Origin: an uncultured Clostridia bacterium
GTDB lineage: Bacteria; Bacillota; Clostridia; TANB77; CAG-508
Length of the DNA stretch: 51,950 nt
NCBI GenBank assembly: GCA_944386695.1
Contig: CALXCB010000004.1
Location: 1 to 51,950, forward strand
Direction of reading: 5' to 3'
The translations under genes were made by a program, and so were the position numbers. Positions within the stretch are counted from its first letter, which is position 1. Every line of letters starts with the position of its first letter. The notes beneath the pieces are model-generated. The model was not told the origin of the DNA, made no database searches, and saw nothing but the letters and a program-made list of their open reading frames with translations. Below, one piece after another: positions 1 through 9,713 of the stretch.

Positions 1-51
1 TTCTATATTTCATTTCAATCTAACGGAATTACTGAAGTTTTCATACAGTGA
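1..51 (+). CDS. Possible C-terminal end of a gene entering from the left edge
   Basis: Frame 1 is open from the first base to a TGA at 49-51 and encodes 16 residues ending ITEVFIQ. Nothing identifies the protein, and an open run this short can arise by chance. It is listed only because the window starts inside it. The next 130 bases before the zinc ribbon gene are AT-rich and look like an intergenic region with the promoter of the next gene. Confidence 0.2.
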   Translation, partial: FYISFQSNGITEVFIQ

Positions 52-185
52 TCACTCCACTAACTGTGAATGGTAACCAAAAGTTCTAAATATTTTCATT
101 TTTTTCAAAAAAAACATTCCTTTTTAGCAAAATATGTGATAAAATTCATAAAAATAAAACATAATAAATATAGGAGGGATTATTT

Positions 186-425
186 ATGGAACTAGTTAGA
201 TGCTCTCGTTGTGGTGCATTTTATACAAATAATGGTTATGTTTGTCCAAAATGCCAAGCTAAAGACAATTCAGAATTATCTACTTTTAAAAATTTTGTTG
301 AAAAAAACGGTATTCAATTGCAATCTATAAGCCAAGTTTCTGTTTCTACAGGAATTTCAGAAAAAAATTTAAACCGCTTTTTAAATTATGATGGATTAGA
401 GGGATATAAAAAATTATTTAAGTAA
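186..425 (+). CDS. Small zinc-ribbon protein, YvyF-like
   Basis: A 79-residue protein with two CxxC knuckles (C6/C9 and C20/C23), typical of a zinc ribbon, followed by a predicted helical segment (residues 35-75) containing a helix-turn-helix-like stretch around VSTGISEKNLNRFL. This order resembles the YvyF/TIGR03826 family found near flagellar genes in Firmicutes, but no flagellar gene is nearby, so the role is unknown; regulatory or RNA-binding activity is a guess. The start is firm: AGGAGGG lies 7 bases before the ATG. It sits 31 bases upstream of tyrS and is probably co-transcribed with it. Confidence 0.7.
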   Translation: MELVRCSRCGAFYTNNGYVCPKCQAKDNSELSTFKNFVEKNGIQLQSISQVSVSTGISEKNLNRFLNYDGLEGYKKLFK

Positions 426-456
426 TATGTAAAAAATAATCGAAAGGACTGATTTA

Positions 457-1671
457 ATGCAAAACGTATTTGATGTTTTACAAGAAAGAAATTACATTGA
501 ACAAATGACACACCCTGAACAAATGAAAGAGATGTTTTCTAAAGAAAGCATTCCATTTTACATAGGAATTGATCCAACCGCAGATAGCTTACATGTTGGT
601 CATTTTGTTTCATTAATGGTTGCAAGCCATATGCAAAAGTGTGGTCATAAACCAATTATTCTTATGGGCGGAGGAACAGCAATCATTGGTGATCCTTCTG
701 GTAAAACAGACATGAGGAAAATGTTAACTAAGGAAATTATTAACCATAATGTGGCATGTATAAAAAAGCAAGTCGAGAAATTTGTTAATTTTGAAGGTGA
801 AAATGCTGCAATCATTGTTAATAATGCAGATTGGTTGTGTGATTTAAAGTATATTGATTTTATGAGAGAGATTGGAAGTAAATTTACTATTAATAAAATG
901 CTTGCTGCTGAATGTTATAAAAATCGAATGGAAGCAGGGCTTACATTTTTTGAAATGGGATATATGCTTATGCAATCTTATGACTTTTTACATTTATATG
1001 AAACTTATGGATGTAAACTCCAGATGGGTGGAAATGATCAATGGTCTAATATCATTGGTGGAGTTGAACTTATTAGAAAAATCGGTAAAAATGATTCATT
1101 TGGTTTAACTTTTAGACTTTTGACTACAAAAGAAGGTAAGAAAATGGGCAAAACTGAAAAAGGAGCTTTATGGCTTGACCCTCAAAAAACTTCTCCTTAT
1201 GAATTTTATCAATATTGGAGAAATATTGAAGATAGTAGTGTATATAGTGTTGCTTGTATGCTTACTTTTCTTCCAATGGAAGAAGTTAATCGTTTAGCTT
1301 CTCTAAAAGATGAAAATATAAATGAAGCTAAAAAAATATTGGCTTATGAAATCACTAAACTTGTTCATGGAGAAGAAGAAGCTAAAAAAGCTGAAGAGGC
1401 ATCTATTGCATTATTTGAGGGTAATGGTTCTGTTGATAATATGCCTAAAGTTAAACTTTCTAATCCTAATTGTAGTTTAATTGAAGCTATAGTACAATGT
1501 GGAATATGTAATTCAAACTCTCAAGCAAAAACTTTAATTAACCAAGGTGCAATTAGTTTAAATGACGAAAAAATTAGTGATATTACTTATATGCTTTCTG
1601 ATAAAGATTTTGAAGTAGAACATACTATTTTGAAAAAAGGTAAAAAGATTTATTATTGTTTAGAAAAATAA
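457..1671 (+). CDS. tyrS: Tyrosyl-tRNA synthetase
   Basis: Cytoplasmic class I aminoacyl-tRNA synthetase that charges tRNA-Tyr. The 404 residues match the family length. The HIGH-type signature is HVGH at residues 46-49 and the KMSKS-type loop is KMGKT near residue 230; the C-terminal 60 residues form an S4-like RNA-binding domain (QCGICNSNSQAKTLINQG). GAAAGGA precedes the ATG. Many Clostridia control tyrS with a T-box leader; I see none between the preceding gene and this one. It ends at a strong bidirectional terminator shared with the convergent UPF0182 gene. Confidence 0.96.
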   Translation: MQNVFDVLQERNYIEQMTHPEQMKEMFSKESIPFYIGIDPTADSLHVGHFVSLMVASHMQKCGHKPIILMGGGTAIIGDPSGKTDMRKMLTKEIINHNVACIKKQVEKFVNFEGENAAIIVNNADWLCDLKYIDFMREIGSKFTINKMLAAECYKNRMEAGLTFFEMGYMLMQSYDFLHLYETYGCKLQMGGNDQWSNIIGGVELIRKIGKNDSFGLTFRLLTTKEGKKMGKTEKGALWLDPQKTSPYEFYQYWRNIEDSSVYSVACMLTFLPMEEVNRLASLKDENINEAKKILAYEITKLVHGEEEAKKAEEASIALFEGNGSVDNMPKVKLSNPNCSLIEAIVQCGICNSNSQAKTLINQGAISLNDEKISDITYMLSDKDFEVEHTILKKGKKIYYCLEK

Positions 1672-1698
1672 TTTTTCTTTTATATAAAAACATATTGT

Positions 1699-1734
1699 AA
1701 ACAAATCGGAAAGCCAAAGCCTTCCGATTTGTTT
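1699..1734. terminator. Bidirectional terminator between tyrS and UPF0182 gene
   Basis: Perfect 13-bp stem: AAACAAATCGGAA (1699-1711) pairs with TTCCGATTTGTTT (1722-1734) around a 10-base loop. A/T runs on both sides allow it to end transcripts from both convergent genes. Confidence 0.9.
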
Positions 1735-4533
1735 TTATTCATTTGTTTCATTGTAAAGTATATCATTTACAGTAATATTATTATTTACTAAATTGTTTTG
1801 ATCTAAAGTATTGTTACTTTCTTCCGAGTTTTCTTTATCTTCTTCAACTTGTGTTTTTAATAGATTAATTAATTCTTGCAATTTCTGGATATCTGAACCC
1901 ATAAATTCCCAATTATTACTGTTTAACGAATCTGATAAATCATCATTTGCTTTTATTATTGCATCAATTATTCCATCTATATTTTCAGTTGTTTCTAGAT
2001 CAATGTTTGTAGCATATTGTGAAATTAAATTTTTTACCGCTTCTTGCAAATTATCTCCTATTGCAACTTTATTTCCTGAAGCAACTACTACTTTTTTCAA
2101 TACTGGTAAATTACTTTCATTAACTAATGTCTGATATATAGGTTCTATATATATTAAGGTATTCTCTATAGGTACTATTATCATATTTTTGGTGACTTTT
2201 GCGCCTGTTACTGTTAGACTATCTATTTCACTTTGAATTGTTTCGTCTTGAGATATTTGGGTATCTAATTGTGTTGGTCCTAATATTGTTGTATCTGACT
2301 GTAGTGTTTTCATTTCTAACTTATTTTGTCCATTTTCTACTGTACCTATTAAATATGATTTAATATTTTGTTTATCTTTTTGAGTATACATTTGAATTAA
2401 TCCTATTGTATCATCTCCATTACTATTTTTTACCATTGTATAATATGCTTCTAAAACATTTCCTGTTTTATTTGTTGTTTGAGCATTTTTATATGTTGCT
2501 TTTTCCCAAGTATCATCACTTCTATATAAAACATCTGCTTTTGTGTTATGATATTCTTCTAGCATTGTAGCTTGTACATTATATAAAAATTCTGGATATA
2601 TAAACTGCTCTTGTATACTTTCTGGAATAGTCGCATCTAAGTCTTGAAATAATTCTGGATACACTTTTCTATATGCCATAGCAATTGGATCTGTTCTGTC
2701 TGTTATATAATATTTCATTTCTCCTGTATAACTATTTATAATTACTTTTATTGAATTTCTTATATAATTTATTCCTTGTCTTCTTCCATCATATTCTATT
2801 TCTGTATAAGTCGAATATGGATAACTACTTGATATTGTATATGCATCTAATACCCAATAAATATCCCCTTTATTATCAACAACCGTATATGGATCTTGAT
2901 CATAAACTACATCTGGAAGAGCTAGTTTTGCTCTTTCTATTATATTTCTATTTATTAAAACTTTACTATCAGATGTTACAGAATTTGAAAATGCTAAATT
3001 TATATTTTTTTCTTTTATTCCTAATATAAGTCTATCTAAGAAATTTAAATTAAGTCCTCCATCTCCATTATAATCTGTTTCATATTCTTGTCCTCCATCT
3101 GCATAGTCAAATTCTTTTTTATCTTTAGCATTTACTACTACTGTTGTATTAGTCTCTAGTCCATAATAAATTTGCGGTGTTTCTATATTTATTACATTGT
3201 TTTCACCAGCTATATCATTTTGAATATATTTTATTTCGCCATCTTCTGTTACTTCAGTAGCTGCTGTAAAAATCAAACCATATCCATGTGTATACTCATA
3301 AGTTTTACTATTATAAGTCCTCTTATTACTAATTATTTCTCTTGGAGAAACATACAATAATTTTTTTGCACCATCTACCATATAGCTTGATAGTTTAGCT
3401 GTTTTATAAGTATAATAACCGGTTCCTGTTTGAGTTTCTTCTAAGTTATCTAATACTGTTTGTTTATCTACTATTACTGTATTATTTATAATATTTTCAT
3501 TTTTTTCTACTTCTTCTACTGTTACTGTTCCTGTATAATCTATGGAACTACTATCACAATCTATAGCATAAGCCTTTTTTGTACTTGACATATTGCTTTC
3601 TATATACGTTCTTTCTTTGTCAAATTGATTAGGACTTACAAATATTAAATCAAATACTAGCATAAATACAAAAAGCAATACTAAATAAATTGGAACAATC
3701 AATAAATCTTTTAAAATTTTTATTTGATTTCCTTTTTTTAAACTATTAATTGCCTTGAATATAGCTATTAATAATATTACAGCTAATATATTATATCCCC
3801 AATATTTTATTGTACTATCTATAAATCCTGCTCCTGCAAGTTTTATATTATTATCTGTTGTTAGGAAATTATCAAAAACTACATCCATTGAACAAATTAA
3901 AATATAAATAGCTAATCCTACAGCAATAAAGCGTATACATCTATATAAAGTTTTCATAATTGGACTTTTTATCAATGTATCTTTATCTACACCATCAAAA
4001 TATTTATTAAATACCACTACATAATATCCAAATGAATATAATATTATTCCTACTAGTATACATATAAAATATATCGCAATCATTTTTATAAGTGGTTCTA
4101 TAAACATAAAGAATGATATATCTAAATTAAATATAGGATCTGTTTCTCCAAAGCTTGTATTGCTTATGCATAATATTATGTTTGGGGTAAAAATCATTCC
4201 TATAAATATACTTTCTATAAGTGCTACTACAAGTGATATTGATTTATTTGGAAGTCCAGGCATCTCTTTTTTTTCTTGTTCAAAAAATGTTTTTAGTCCT
4301 TTTTTTATCCCTCTTCCTGTAAGATACATTACTATATATATAATTATAAAATTAATTAACATTACCAAATATTGATATTTAACTTTTGTTAAAAAAGTTT
4401 GTAAAAAATTATCCCCTAACTCTTTATACTCTAAATAACTTCCTCGGAAATTTATAAATGCTATTAATGCAAATATTGCTAAAAAAACTATTACTATAAT
4501 TCTACGAATTGTTAGTGATTTCTTTTTTTCCAA
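1735..4533 (-). CDS. UPF0182 family multi-pass membrane protein
   Basis: A 932-residue protein with about seven hydrophobic segments in the first 300 residues, followed by a long extracytoplasmic region rich in Tyr, Thr and Asp. This architecture and the motifs around DFNNYWSF-like and YPELF segments fit UPF0182 (DUF1616-unrelated, COG1615), a conserved bacterial family of unknown function. The last 90 residues are acidic and Asn-rich, as is usual for this family. The start codon is TTG at 4533, supported by AAGGAGGAAGG just upstream. The gene follows ftsY by 17 bases and is probably its operon partner, though no functional link is known. Confidence 0.85.
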   Translation of the reverse strand: MEKKKSLTIRRIIVIVFLAIFALIAFINFRGSYLEYKELGDNFLQTFLTKVKYQYLVMLINFIIIYIVMYLTGRGIKKGLKTFFEQEKKEMPGLPNKSISLVVALIESIFIGMIFTPNIILCISNTSFGETDPIFNLDISFFMFIEPLIKMIAIYFICILVGIILYSFGYYVVVFNKYFDGVDKDTLIKSPIMKTLYRCIRFIAVGLAIYILICSMDVVFDNFLTTDNNIKLAGAGFIDSTIKYWGYNILAVILLIAIFKAINSLKKGNQIKILKDLLIVPIYLVLLFVFMLVFDLIFVSPNQFDKERTYIESNMSSTKKAYAIDCDSSSIDYTGTVTVEEVEKNENIINNTVIVDKQTVLDNLEETQTGTGYYTYKTAKLSSYMVDGAKKLLYVSPREIISNKRTYNSKTYEYTHGYGLIFTAATEVTEDGEIKYIQNDIAGENNVINIETPQIYYGLETNTTVVVNAKDKKEFDYADGGQEYETDYNGDGGLNLNFLDRLILGIKEKNINLAFSNSVTSDSKVLINRNIIERAKLALPDVVYDQDPYTVVDNKGDIYWVLDAYTISSSYPYSTYTEIEYDGRRQGINYIRNSIKVIINSYTGEMKYYITDRTDPIAMAYRKVYPELFQDLDATIPESIQEQFIYPEFLYNVQATMLEEYHNTKADVLYRSDDTWEKATYKNAQTTNKTGNVLEAYYTMVKNSNGDDTIGLIQMYTQKDKQNIKSYLIGTVENGQNKLEMKTLQSDTTILGPTQLDTQISQDETIQSEIDSLTVTGAKVTKNMIIVPIENTLIYIEPIYQTLVNESNLPVLKKVVVASGNKVAIGDNLQEAVKNLISQYATNIDLETTENIDGIIDAIIKANDDLSDSLNSNNWEFMGSDIQKLQELINLLKTQVEEDKENSEESNNTLDQNNLVNNNITVNDILYNETNE

Positions 4534-4550
4534 ATGTCCTTCCTCCTTTT

Positions 4551-5456
4551 CTATATTATCGCTTTTGCAAAATCTTCGCTATTGAAGACCTCCATGTCAT
4601 CAATTTGTTCTCCTACACCAATAAATTTTACAGGTATTTTGTTTTCTGACACAATTCCAACAACAACTCCCCCTTTACTTGAACCATCAAGTTTTGTTAA
4701 AATCAATCCTGTTACATCAGTTTCTTGCTTAAATACTTTTACCTGATTTATTGCATTCTGTCCAGTTGTACCATCTATTACTAGTAAAACTTCTTGACTT
4801 AATTCTCCCATCTCTTTATTTATGACTTTTTTTATTTTGTGTAACTCGTCCATTAAATATTTTTTATTATGTAACCTTCCTGCTGTATCAACAATTAAAA
4901 CATCTGCATTTGATTCTTTTGTTCTTTTTATTGCATCATATACTACTGATGCCGGATCATGTCCTTCTTCTTTTTTTACTATTTCTGCTCCTGCTCTATT
5001 TGCCCAAACTTCTAATTGTTCTACAGCTGCTGCTCTAAATGTATCTGCTGCTGCTATTACTACTTTTTTACCTTGTTCTCTTAATCTATTTGCTATTTTT
5101 CCAATTGAAGTTGTTTTTCCAACTCCATTAACTCCTACTACTAATATTACTGATGGAGTTGTTTCTAACTTTAAACTATTATCTAATTCATCAAATATAG
5201 ATTGAATTTCCTGCCTTAAAACTTCTTTTACTTCTTCTTCTTCTTTTATATTTTCTTTTTTTATTTTTTTTCTTAAATTGTCAACTATCTTTACTGATGT
5301 ATCTACTCCCATATCTGACATTATTAATACTTCTTCTAATTCTTCTAAAAATTCTTCATCTACTTTACGAAAATTGCTAAAAACATTATTTATCTTTGAA
5401 TCAAATGATTCTTTCGTTTTACTTAAACCTGATTTTAACTTGTCAAAAAATCCCAT
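4551..5456 (-). CDS. ftsY: Signal recognition particle receptor FtsY
   Basis: SRP receptor GTPase that docks ribosome-SRP complexes at the membrane and delivers them to SecYEG. The N-terminal helical N domain (residues 1-95) is followed by the G domain: P-loop GVNGVGKTTS at 108-117, DTAGR near 190, TKLD near 255. At 301 residues it is a short FtsY without the long acidic A domain of enterobacteria, normal for Clostridia. GAGGA precedes the ATG. First gene of a probable ftsY-UPF0182 transcript; the hairpin terminator at 5512-5539 separates it from the upstream gene. Confidence 0.97.
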   Translation of the reverse strand: MGFFDKLKSGLSKTKESFDSKINNVFSNFRKVDEEFLEELEEVLIMSDMGVDTSVKIVDNLRKKIKKENIKEEEEVKEVLRQEIQSIFDELDNSLKLETTPSVILVVGVNGVGKTTSIGKIANRLREQGKKVVIAAADTFRAAAVEQLEVWANRAGAEIVKKEEGHDPASVVYDAIKRTKESNADVLIVDTAGRLHNKKYLMDELHKIKKVINKEMGELSQEVLLVIDGTTGQNAINQVKVFKQETDVTGLILTKLDGSSKGGVVVGIVSENKIPVKFIGVGEQIDDMEVFNSEDFAKAII

Positions 5457-5511
5457 TTGAATTCCTCTTTTCTTTTTATTTTTCCATATTATAGCACAAT
5501 ATATATAAAAA

Positions 5512-5539
5512 AAGCAAGAGAGTGTATTTTCTCTTACTT
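5512..5539 (-). terminator. Terminator after transglutaminase-like gene
   Basis: On the minus strand AAGTAAGAGA and TCTCTTGCTT form a 10-bp stem (one G-T pair) with an 8-base loop, followed by a T run. It would end the operon that finishes at 5564. Confidence 0.75.
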
Positions 5540-5563
5540 ACATTTTTTATAATATTGTCCAAT

Positions 5564-6808
5564 TTATCTATTACCATCATAAAAATCCATTGTTTCTTTT
5601 TCTATCTTTTCTTTTATATGTGGAATTGTCTTATCTTCTGAATATAATTTATATTTTCCTTTTGGTTCAATCATATCTTTTAATGCATTTTCGTTTGTTT
5701 TTTGTATTGGTTCTTCTCTATTTTTTAAATCTAAAATGTAATATTCATATTCATCTTTTCCTGTTTTTACCCAAAATATATTTTCAAAATCTAACCCTTT
5801 TTTGGCCTTTGTATAAATATTGCATCCTCCTATTCTTGAATGATGAATATTTCGTTTTAGTGTTTCTGAGTATTCTTCATAATATAAATCTTTGCTATCT
5901 AGGAGTGCATCAAACATATATCTTAAGTATTGTATTGATTCATGAAATCCTAAATCTTTTAGATTAATTGTTTTTAATATAAAATTAAATTTTGCTCTAA
6001 ATATATCCTCCCTAGTTGCATTTTCATTAAGTTCTAATGTTTCTCTTGCAGAAACTATTTCCTTATTTTTTGATTTTATTGTATTGATATTTATTGCATC
6101 CATTTCTCGCTTTAACATAGAAATATATACATTTGTATAATCCTGACCATTTTTCAAATAGCCTATTTTTTCATCAATTTTCTTTAATTCTCTAAAAAAA
6201 TCTTGAAGTTCTTTTTCTTCTTCTGTTCCTTTATAAAATATTCTTGGATTTGTTATTGGTTTTTCTCCTAATAACTTTAATGGAATGAAACTATCATAAT
6301 TATAGTATTTTTCTGATTCCATTGGCATTATTTTTTTCTTTAATTTAAATAAATCTTGATTATTTTCCATTACATTATCTTTTGTTGGATCTATCCTAAA
6401 TTCTTTTCCATCTAATTTTGCAATTACTATTGCATGGTGCTGTTTTGTATTTACTATAACATCTGTTATTCCAACTCTATTTAATAATTCTTGATAAATT
6501 CTTCCCCAAGATTTACAAGTTATTTCTGTCTTTGTTATATGCTCAATATCAAATTCTCGATTATAAATTTCCTGATATTCTTTATCTACAATTTCATATA
6601 AATTTAATTCTGGATCAAAATTTACATATTGGCATAATTTAACTTGAATAAACCTTGCCTTTTCTATTTCACTCCAAGATGGATTTATTTTATTGATAAT
6701 TTCTTTTTCAAAATTTATTTCTTCTATTGGTTCTTTAGCTTCTGGCAATAGCTTTGTTTTATTAAAAATCTTATTTAATTTTTCTTTAAAAAAATCTATT
6801 AATCCCAT
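5564..6808 (-). CDS. Transglutaminase-like protein (paralogue 1)
   Basis: A 414-residue soluble protein with a central transglutaminase-like core: Cys98 (TCKSWG), His124/125 (KQHHAIVIA) and Asp140 (FRIDPT) in the order and spacing of the Cys-His-Asp triad. The C-terminal half contains a second module (SIQYLRYMFDALLDS to KLYSED) that resembles the C-terminal part of the neighbour at 6860-7825, so the two are likely diverged duplicates. No signal peptide or membrane segment is visible, so it is probably cytoplasmic. Substrate unknown; such folds act as proteases, peptide N-glycanases or cross-linkers. Spacing to the neighbour is about 50 bases, suggesting one transcript. Confidence 0.65.
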   Translation of the reverse strand: MGLIDFFKEKLNKIFNKTKLLPEAKEPIEEINFEKEIINKINPSWSEIEKARFIQVKLCQYVNFDPELNLYEIVDKEYQEIYNREFDIEHITKTEITCKSWGRIYQELLNRVGITDVIVNTKQHHAIVIAKLDGKEFRIDPTKDNVMENNQDLFKLKKKIMPMESEKYYNYDSFIPLKLLGEKPITNPRIFYKGTEEEKELQDFFRELKKIDEKIGYLKNGQDYTNVYISMLKREMDAININTIKSKNKEIVSARETLELNENATREDIFRAKFNFILKTINLKDLGFHESIQYLRYMFDALLDSKDLYYEEYSETLKRNIHHSRIGGCNIYTKAKKGLDFENIFWVKTGKDEYEYYILDLKNREEPIQKTNENALKDMIEPKGKYKLYSEDKTIPHIKEKIEKETMDFYDGNR

Positions 6809-6859
6809 TATATCTCTCTACTTTCATAGGTATTTTCTTTTAATATCTTTTTGTTATTT

Positions 6860-7825
6860 TTATCTTGTTTCTTCCTCTTCTTTTTTTAATTCTTTTACTG
6901 CTCTTTTTATTCCTGATATATTTTCTAAAATTACTAATCCATTTTTTATAGCATTAGCAAATTTCATGAAATCTATTTGTTTATATCTACCTGTTTTTTG
7001 ATTATATACATATATATCAACTTTTCCTTTATTTTGTACAGTCACACAATTTACATATCTTCTTTTTCCATTTATTTCTTTATAACAATCGATTAAACGA
7101 ATTTTACTACTATTTCCTAAGTCAAATTCTTCATTTTTAAAAATTTCTTCAAATTTATGTGCGTGATAAAATTTTCTATCTGTATATCCTAATTTAGTGG
7201 TTTCATAAAAATCTAAGTTTTCTAATACAAATTTTACTCTTTCGCCAAAATCGTCAAAGTAATCCATAGCTTGTTTTAATAAATATACATAATCATCAGC
7301 ATAGTAATTCTCATCACTAATATATCCTGATTTTCTATCCATTTGTTCTTGCTCTACTCTGCTTATAACTGGTGGCTTGCCGTCTTCAAGTGATAAACCA
7401 AAGTTTTTAGTAAATGAATGTGCTTGAATATTATACATATCGTCTTGTAAATCAATACTATATGGTTCACTTCCATCTTTTGGATATATGATATTATATA
7501 TATGTTGTTGTCTTCTATGATCTTCTTCAAGTACAACTGTTTTAATATTTACTCCAATAGTCTTTAATACATATTCTAATATGTATGCCGCTGATCTACA
7601 AATAACTATATTAGTTTCCATAGATTTTTCCATTTCTTCTTTAAATCGACTTCTTTTATATACTTCATCTCTGAATTTAGAATTTCTTGTATAAAATTCA
7701 TCATTAAATGAAAATCTTCTCGCTAATTCAAAATATACATGTCGAATTAATTCTACCTCTGACATATTTGGATTTTTTTGCTTATATTTTTTTACTTGTT
7801 CTACATATTCATCTAGATTACTCAT
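6860..7825 (-). CDS. Transglutaminase-like protein (paralogue 2)
   Basis: A 321-residue protein with a candidate triad Cys76 (VICRSAAYILEYVL), His108 (QHIYNI) and Asp125 (YSIDLQDD) in the transglutaminase-like arrangement. Its N-terminal segment (VYFELARRFSFND) matches the equivalent pre-core segment of the 5564-6808 protein (VKLCQYVNFDPE), and the C-terminal halves also align loosely, pointing to a tandem duplication. No export signal. The start is supported by AAAGGA seven bases upstream. The gene lies between the YbaK-type deacylase and its paralogue with short gaps. Function unknown. Confidence 0.6.
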   Translation of the reverse strand: MSNLDEYVEQVKKYKQKNPNMSEVELIRHVYFELARRFSFNDEFYTRNSKFRDEVYKRSRFKEEMEKSMETNIVICRSAAYILEYVLKTIGVNIKTVVLEEDHRRQQHIYNIIYPKDGSEPYSIDLQDDMYNIQAHSFTKNFGLSLEDGKPPVISRVEQEQMDRKSGYISDENYYADDYVYLLKQAMDYFDDFGERVKFVLENLDFYETTKLGYTDRKFYHAHKFEEIFKNEEFDLGNSSKIRLIDCYKEINGKRRYVNCVTVQNKGKVDIYVYNQKTGRYKQIDFMKFANAIKNGLVILENISGIKRAVKELKKEEEETR

Positions 7826-7840
7826 ATAATTCCTTTCATT

Positions 7841-8311
7841 CTACTCATGTTTTTTACAAACATCTACCCATTTTTTATAATTAGATGTTTTTTCCAATTC
7901 ATCTAAGCTTAATTTAACTGCACTATTGGAACTACCGCAAGCAGGATATATTACTTCAAATCTTTTTAGTGAATTATCTAAGTAAATATCTACATTTGGG
8001 TTAACTCCAAAAGGACAAACTCCACCTACTGCATGACCAGTTAATTTTTCGACTTGATCAAAAGGTATCATTTTAGCTTTTGTGTGAAATTCAGTTTTAT
8101 ATTTGCTATTATCTATTTTAGAATCTCCTGCTACTACAATTAATATAGGTTTATCATCTACTATAAATGATAATGTTTTAGCTATTTCTTCTTCCTTGCA
8201 GTTTATAGCTCTAGCCGCTTCTTCGACTGTTGCTGATGAAACAGAAAATTCCATGATTTTATTTTCTAATCCGTATTTTTGTAAATATTTTTTTGCTTTT
8301 TCTAATGACAT
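7841..8311 (-). CDS. YbaK/EbsC-family aminoacyl-tRNA deacylase
   Basis: A 156-residue single-domain protein of the YbaK/ProX fold, which hydrolyses mischarged tRNA (classically Cys-tRNA-Pro or Ala-tRNA-Pro). Recognisable elements are the N-terminal SVSSATVEEAARAINC stretch, KTLSFIVDDKPILIVVAGD, and the C-terminal VGGVCPFGV and YPACGSSN segments that line the substrate pocket. Length is normal for the family. AGAGAGG precedes the ATG. The exact substrate cannot be told from sequence. It is flanked by the CCA-adding enzyme, another tRNA-quality gene, 22 bases away. Confidence 0.85.
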   Translation of the reverse strand: MSLEKAKKYLQKYGLENKIMEFSVSSATVEEAARAINCKEEEIAKTLSFIVDDKPILIVVAGDSKIDNSKYKTEFHTKAKMIPFDQVEKLTGHAVGGVCPFGVNPNVDIYLDNSLKRFEVIYPACGSSNSAVKLSLDELEKTSNYKKWVDVCKKHE

Positions 8312-8332
8312 AATTATTACCTCTCTTTAAAT

Positions 8333-9613
8333 TTAATTTCCTATTTTACCGGTTTCCATTTTTAACTTTAACCAATTAATTCTTTCTTGGTGCAATCTTT
8401 CTCCTAATTTTTTACCTGGCTTTAGATTATACTTTTTTTCTATATATCCTCCATTTATAGATGTCAGGCATTTATTACCTATTTTGTCGAAATTAATATT
8501 TTCTAAATTTGAATCTTTGCAATCTCTTGTTCTATCACTTATTACTACAATTTTTAGTCCATCTAACCCTAGAATAGATTTATTTACTCTTTCTATAAAA
8601 TCTACCTGTTTTGCAGGTGTCATTTTAGCAAAAATTCCTCCTCTCATATGTTCTCTACAAGCTGTTTTTCCACATTTTATCCATCTATCGGGGATTTTTA
8701 AGTTTTTTCCTAAGTTTCTTACAAGTGGTATCCCTGCTTCTTCATGACCATAATGGTGTGGATACATTGTTTTAGGTGTTACTCCTTTTCCTAAATCGTG
8801 AACAAGTGTAGCAAAACGTATTTCCAATTGTCTACTTTTTTCTATTTGTTTGGTTAATTTAGCAGCATTATCTAGTGCTTGCATTGTATGATTATAAGCA
8901 TCTCCCTCTGGATGGTACTTAATTGGTTGTTCAGCACCAATTAAATTGGCTATTTCTTTAAAATGAACCTCTAGTATATTTGCTTGTTTTAATACATTAA
9001 AAAATATAGATGGTTTATCAGTTTCTAATGCTTTACTAAATTCTGCAAATACTCTTTCTGCTGATAATGTTTTTAGCTCTTCTTTTAATTCATTCATTAA
9101 TTTTAAAGTTTTTTCTTCTACTCTAAAGCCTAGTTGTGCAGCAATTCTCGCTACTCTATAAACTCTTAAAGGATCTTCTTTAAAATGTGTTGTAGTTGCT
9201 CTAATTATTTTTTGCTCTATATCTTTTTCTCCATTAAATGGATCTATTCTTTTATTAGTAAGAATATCAATTGCAATTGAATTGATTGTAATATCTCTTC
9301 TTGCTAAATCTTCTTCTATAGTTATTTGTTTATTTGTAATAATTTTAAATCCTCTATGTCCTTTTCCTACTTTTTCTTCTGATCTTGCTAATGCAAATTC
9401 TGCATTATTAATTATAAAAACTGGAAATGATTTTCCTCTTATTCTTGCTTGTGGAAATGCTTTTTGAAATTCTTCAGCCGTTATTCCTGTAATACAATAA
9501 TCATTGTCATGATTTTCTTTTCCTAGTAATTCATCTCTTACAGCTCCACCTACTAAATAGAGCCTCCCTCCTAATGTATTTATTTTTTCAGCAATTTTTT
9601 GGATATTATCCAT
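8333..9613 (-). CDS. cca: CCA-adding tRNA nucleotidyltransferase with HD domain
   Basis: Adds or repairs the 3'-terminal CCA of tRNAs. The head domain carries LVGGAVRDELLG with the catalytic acidic pair in NDYCITG, followed by ARRDITINSIAID and DPLRVYR motifs typical of class II enzymes. After residue 240 an HD phosphohydrolase domain is visible (TMQALDN, LVHDLGKG, HHYGHEEAG). 426 residues is usual for the HD-containing form. AAGGAGA lies before the ATG. Likely in one operon with the YbaK-type gene and the two transglutaminase-like genes downstream. Confidence 0.93.
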   Translation of the reverse strand: MDNIQKIAEKINTLGGRLYLVGGAVRDELLGKENHDNDYCITGITAEEFQKAFPQARIRGKSFPVFIINNAEFALARSEEKVGKGHRGFKIITNKQITIEEDLARRDITINSIAIDILTNKRIDPFNGEKDIEQKIIRATTTHFKEDPLRVYRVARIAAQLGFRVEEKTLKLMNELKEELKTLSAERVFAEFSKALETDKPSIFFNVLKQANILEVHFKEIANLIGAEQPIKYHPEGDAYNHTMQALDNAAKLTKQIEKSRQLEIRFATLVHDLGKGVTPKTMYPHHYGHEEAGIPLVRNLGKNLKIPDRWIKCGKTACREHMRGGIFAKMTPAKQVDFIERVNKSILGLDGLKIVVISDRTRDCKDSNLENINFDKIGNKCLTSINGGYIEKKYNLKPGKKLGERLHQERINWLKLKMETGKIGN

Positions 9614-9713
9614 TTTATAAAATCTCCTTACATGACTTGTTCCTTTTGAATCTATATAATATTTTAATAGTTTGAGTTTATTTAAGTATAATCTATATTT
9701 TATATTTTTTTAT

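Noticed and set aside
426-456. T-box riboswitch before tyrS
   Set aside because: The gap to the preceding gene is only 31 bases, and 1-185 shows no T-box sequence or specifier stem that I can recognise.
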